From Rhabdornis inornatus (Eukaryota; Chordata; Aves; Passeriformes; Rhabdornithidae), in NCBI GenBank assembly GCA_013397075.1, contig VWZS01006873.1, positions 140,143 to 204,142 of the forward strand: a stretch of 64,000 nt of DNA. Direction: 5' to 3'. This document shows positions 62,461 through 64,000 of this stretch, one piece after another (within the stretch, counting starts at the first letter, position 1; the number at the start of each line of letters is the position of its first letter). The position numbers were made by a program, and so were the translations under genes. The notes beneath the pieces were generated by a model. It was given only the letters and a program-made list of their open reading frames with translations. It was not told where the DNA came from and searched no databases.

Positions 62461-64000
62461 TTATGCAGCCTGTTCTACCTTTCCTCAGGAAGCGTACAAA
62501 AGAATCAATTGTTTTGCAAATCAGTGCTTACACTTGCAGATGTGGAAAGAGGCCATCATTGTTGCTGAGCAGCACTTAGTGGTTCCTGGAAAGCACGAAG
62601 CCCTAATAATGTGCTCCAAAAAGCTCGCAGACACTTAAGTATTAATATAGACTTTCTCTCTACTGTTTCTTTGCACAAAGTATAAACTATATTTGATGGA
62701 CCAGTCCTTTGTGGAAATGGCCTAAGATATCCGTGCTAACAGAGCCCTTTGAACATTTTGTATTATTAATACATGAAATTCTACACCCATTCTTTTCAGA
62801 GCAAAGCCTCTAGAAACTCAGCTTGTTTCACGTCTTCCTGTCACCTGCAGAATCCTTTTCTTTAAAATGTACTGCAGCATCTCTGGGCTGGAAACATGGT
62901 TTTTAAACTATCCCCAAATGCCACCGGGGGAAATGATTCCTTGGGTTTTAGCTCTTATGTTTTTCAGATTCTCTGCTGCTTAGTGTGTGACTCTGAAACT
63001 TCATATTAGGTGTTAGCAAGTTCTCTTCACAGGGTAGTTAGACAAAACAATCCCTTATAGCTAGAGAATCAAGAACAGCTGGCACCCAGAAAGTACAAAC
63101 AACAGTGAGAGAAAGGGGACAAGCCAGAGAGCTGATACTTCATAATCTGGGACTGTGGTTGGCCAATTGACCTCAGTGTGTGGATGAACCAAAACTTATA
63201 AAAGTGTAAAAACTCATGACTGGGATGGACCTCAGATTTGATTTGAGTGTAGCCCCGGCCGGGCTCTTGCACTGCCTAAGGTGTATCCTTTCAATAAATA
63301 CCTATTTTTTTCCTTTTGCTCTGTCTAGTCTCTGTTCCAGGTCTGCCTTTCCAGGCATCAGTTCTGATCAAAAATATCTTCTCTTGAAGCATCACTGTTT
63401 CACAAAGCCTTGGGCTGACTTTTCTCTGCATGTGTAACAAGACAGCAGTAGATGTTGCAAAAACAAAATACTTTATTTCTAAGCCTACTTAAATATAGTT
63501 CTCATTTCTAAGACTCTATTTCTTTTAGTATGTCCAAAAATTTAGTATAGTGGTGTATCAGTTTAAATGTATCAAATGGCTTTGACAAAGAAAAGGCTCA
63601 GTTTTGAAATGTGCCAGCTTCCAGATTCAACTTTATCTTCACCTGACACAAACCATTATTAAGGTTAATAATATAAAAATAATTTAGATGCAAGTTCTCA
63701 AGGATTTTGTCTCATTTTGCTGTCAGTGAAAGAAATGAAGGCTAGATCCTACCCTGAAGATTTCAGAAATTGTGGGTTATTTTGAGACTCATTCGTCTCA
63801 TATACTTTCTATGCTGTCTGGCACTGGAAAACTTGCTTTCAAATCCTGTCCTAAATTTGAGTGATGGCAGGTCAGGAATGGTTCTTGATGAGGTGCAGAG
63901 TTTGCTCTGATTACCTCCGTAATTACTTTTAAATATTATTAAACTTTTTACATGAAGTAATTTCTCTCCTGATTGATCCACAAAGCTCAGGTCAAAGGCC
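62461..64000 (-). other. Right end of window, long ZFPM2 intron
   Basis: Apart from the LTR-like block at 63011-63360 I see only unique AT-rich sequence. No upstream ZFPM2 exon was recognised; the next one should lie beyond 64000. Confidence 0.55.
63011..63360 (+). mobile_element. Solo-LTR-like element
   Basis: The block reads TGTTAGCAAG at its left and ends GGCATCA at its right. It has a CCAAT box (63162-63167 region, GGCCAATTGA), a TATAAAA (63197-63203 region) and an AATAAA (63292-63298 region) about 95 bases later, then a T-rich stretch. This promoter and poly(A) spacing is that of an avian endogenous retroviral LTR in + orientation. No target-site duplication was found with these ends, so the limits are approximate. 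No viral genes flank it. Confidence 0.55.

Noticed and set aside
24786..64000. Upstream ZFPM2 exons
   Set aside because: I looked on the minus strand for the preceding PR-domain segment and the acidic N-terminal segment and saw none. By eye this is not exhaustive, so a protein-to-genome alignment would settle it.
1..64000. CRISPR arrays, operons, tRNA or rRNA genes, or a new multi-gene system
   Set aside because: No regularly spaced repeats, no clustered ORFs and no recognisable RNA gene. The window is one vertebrate gene with large introns and repeats.

Overview
The window is vertebrate nuclear DNA, most likely from a bird. It is AT-rich. Its dispersed repeats are CR1-type LINE fragments with the usual avian 3' ends, plus two LTR-like blocks. 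The only protein-coding gene I can support lies on the minus strand and is the 3' portion of ZFPM2 (Friend of GATA 2, FOG2). This is a multi-zinc-finger cofactor that binds the N-terminal finger of GATA4/5/6 and recruits CtBP and other corepressors in heart, gonad and diaphragm development.

Layout on the + strand: 1-13,630 is intergenic DNA downstream of ZFPM2, with a hexanucleotide microsatellite, an A/C-rich repeat and two CR1 relics head to head at 5.66-7.46 kb. 13,630-14,621 is the probable 3' UTR, with two miR-200b/c/429 and two miR-130/301 seed matches. 14,622-17,113 is the large last coding exon (fingers 3-8, basic stretch, CtBP motif). 17,114-20,169 is the last intron. 20,170-20,394 is the exon with fingers 1-2. 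20,395-24,578 is an intron with two notable inverted repeats. 24,579-24,785 is a PR-domain exon. Everything from 24,786 to 64,000 appears to be one long intron. I did not find the exons for the N-terminal ~177 residues, so they should lie beyond the right edge.

The three exons share phase-1 junctions and join into about 973 uninterrupted codons ending at a normal stop. No frameshift or premature stop is seen.

The long intron holds an LTR-like block (28.4-28.96 kb), a CR1 3' end (37.2 kb), a strong CpG island (37.6-38.1 kb), an old CR1 (46.9-47.5 kb), a 74-bp tandem duplication (50.9 kb), a CR1 relic with a single N between two identical 228-bp copies (57.7-58.2 kb, almost certainly an assembly artefact), and a solo-LTR-like block (63.0-63.4 kb). 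I found no convincing tRNA, rRNA, CRISPR array or novel multi-gene system. The points most worth following are the intronic CpG island, the microRNA sites, the inverted repeats and the assembly duplication.
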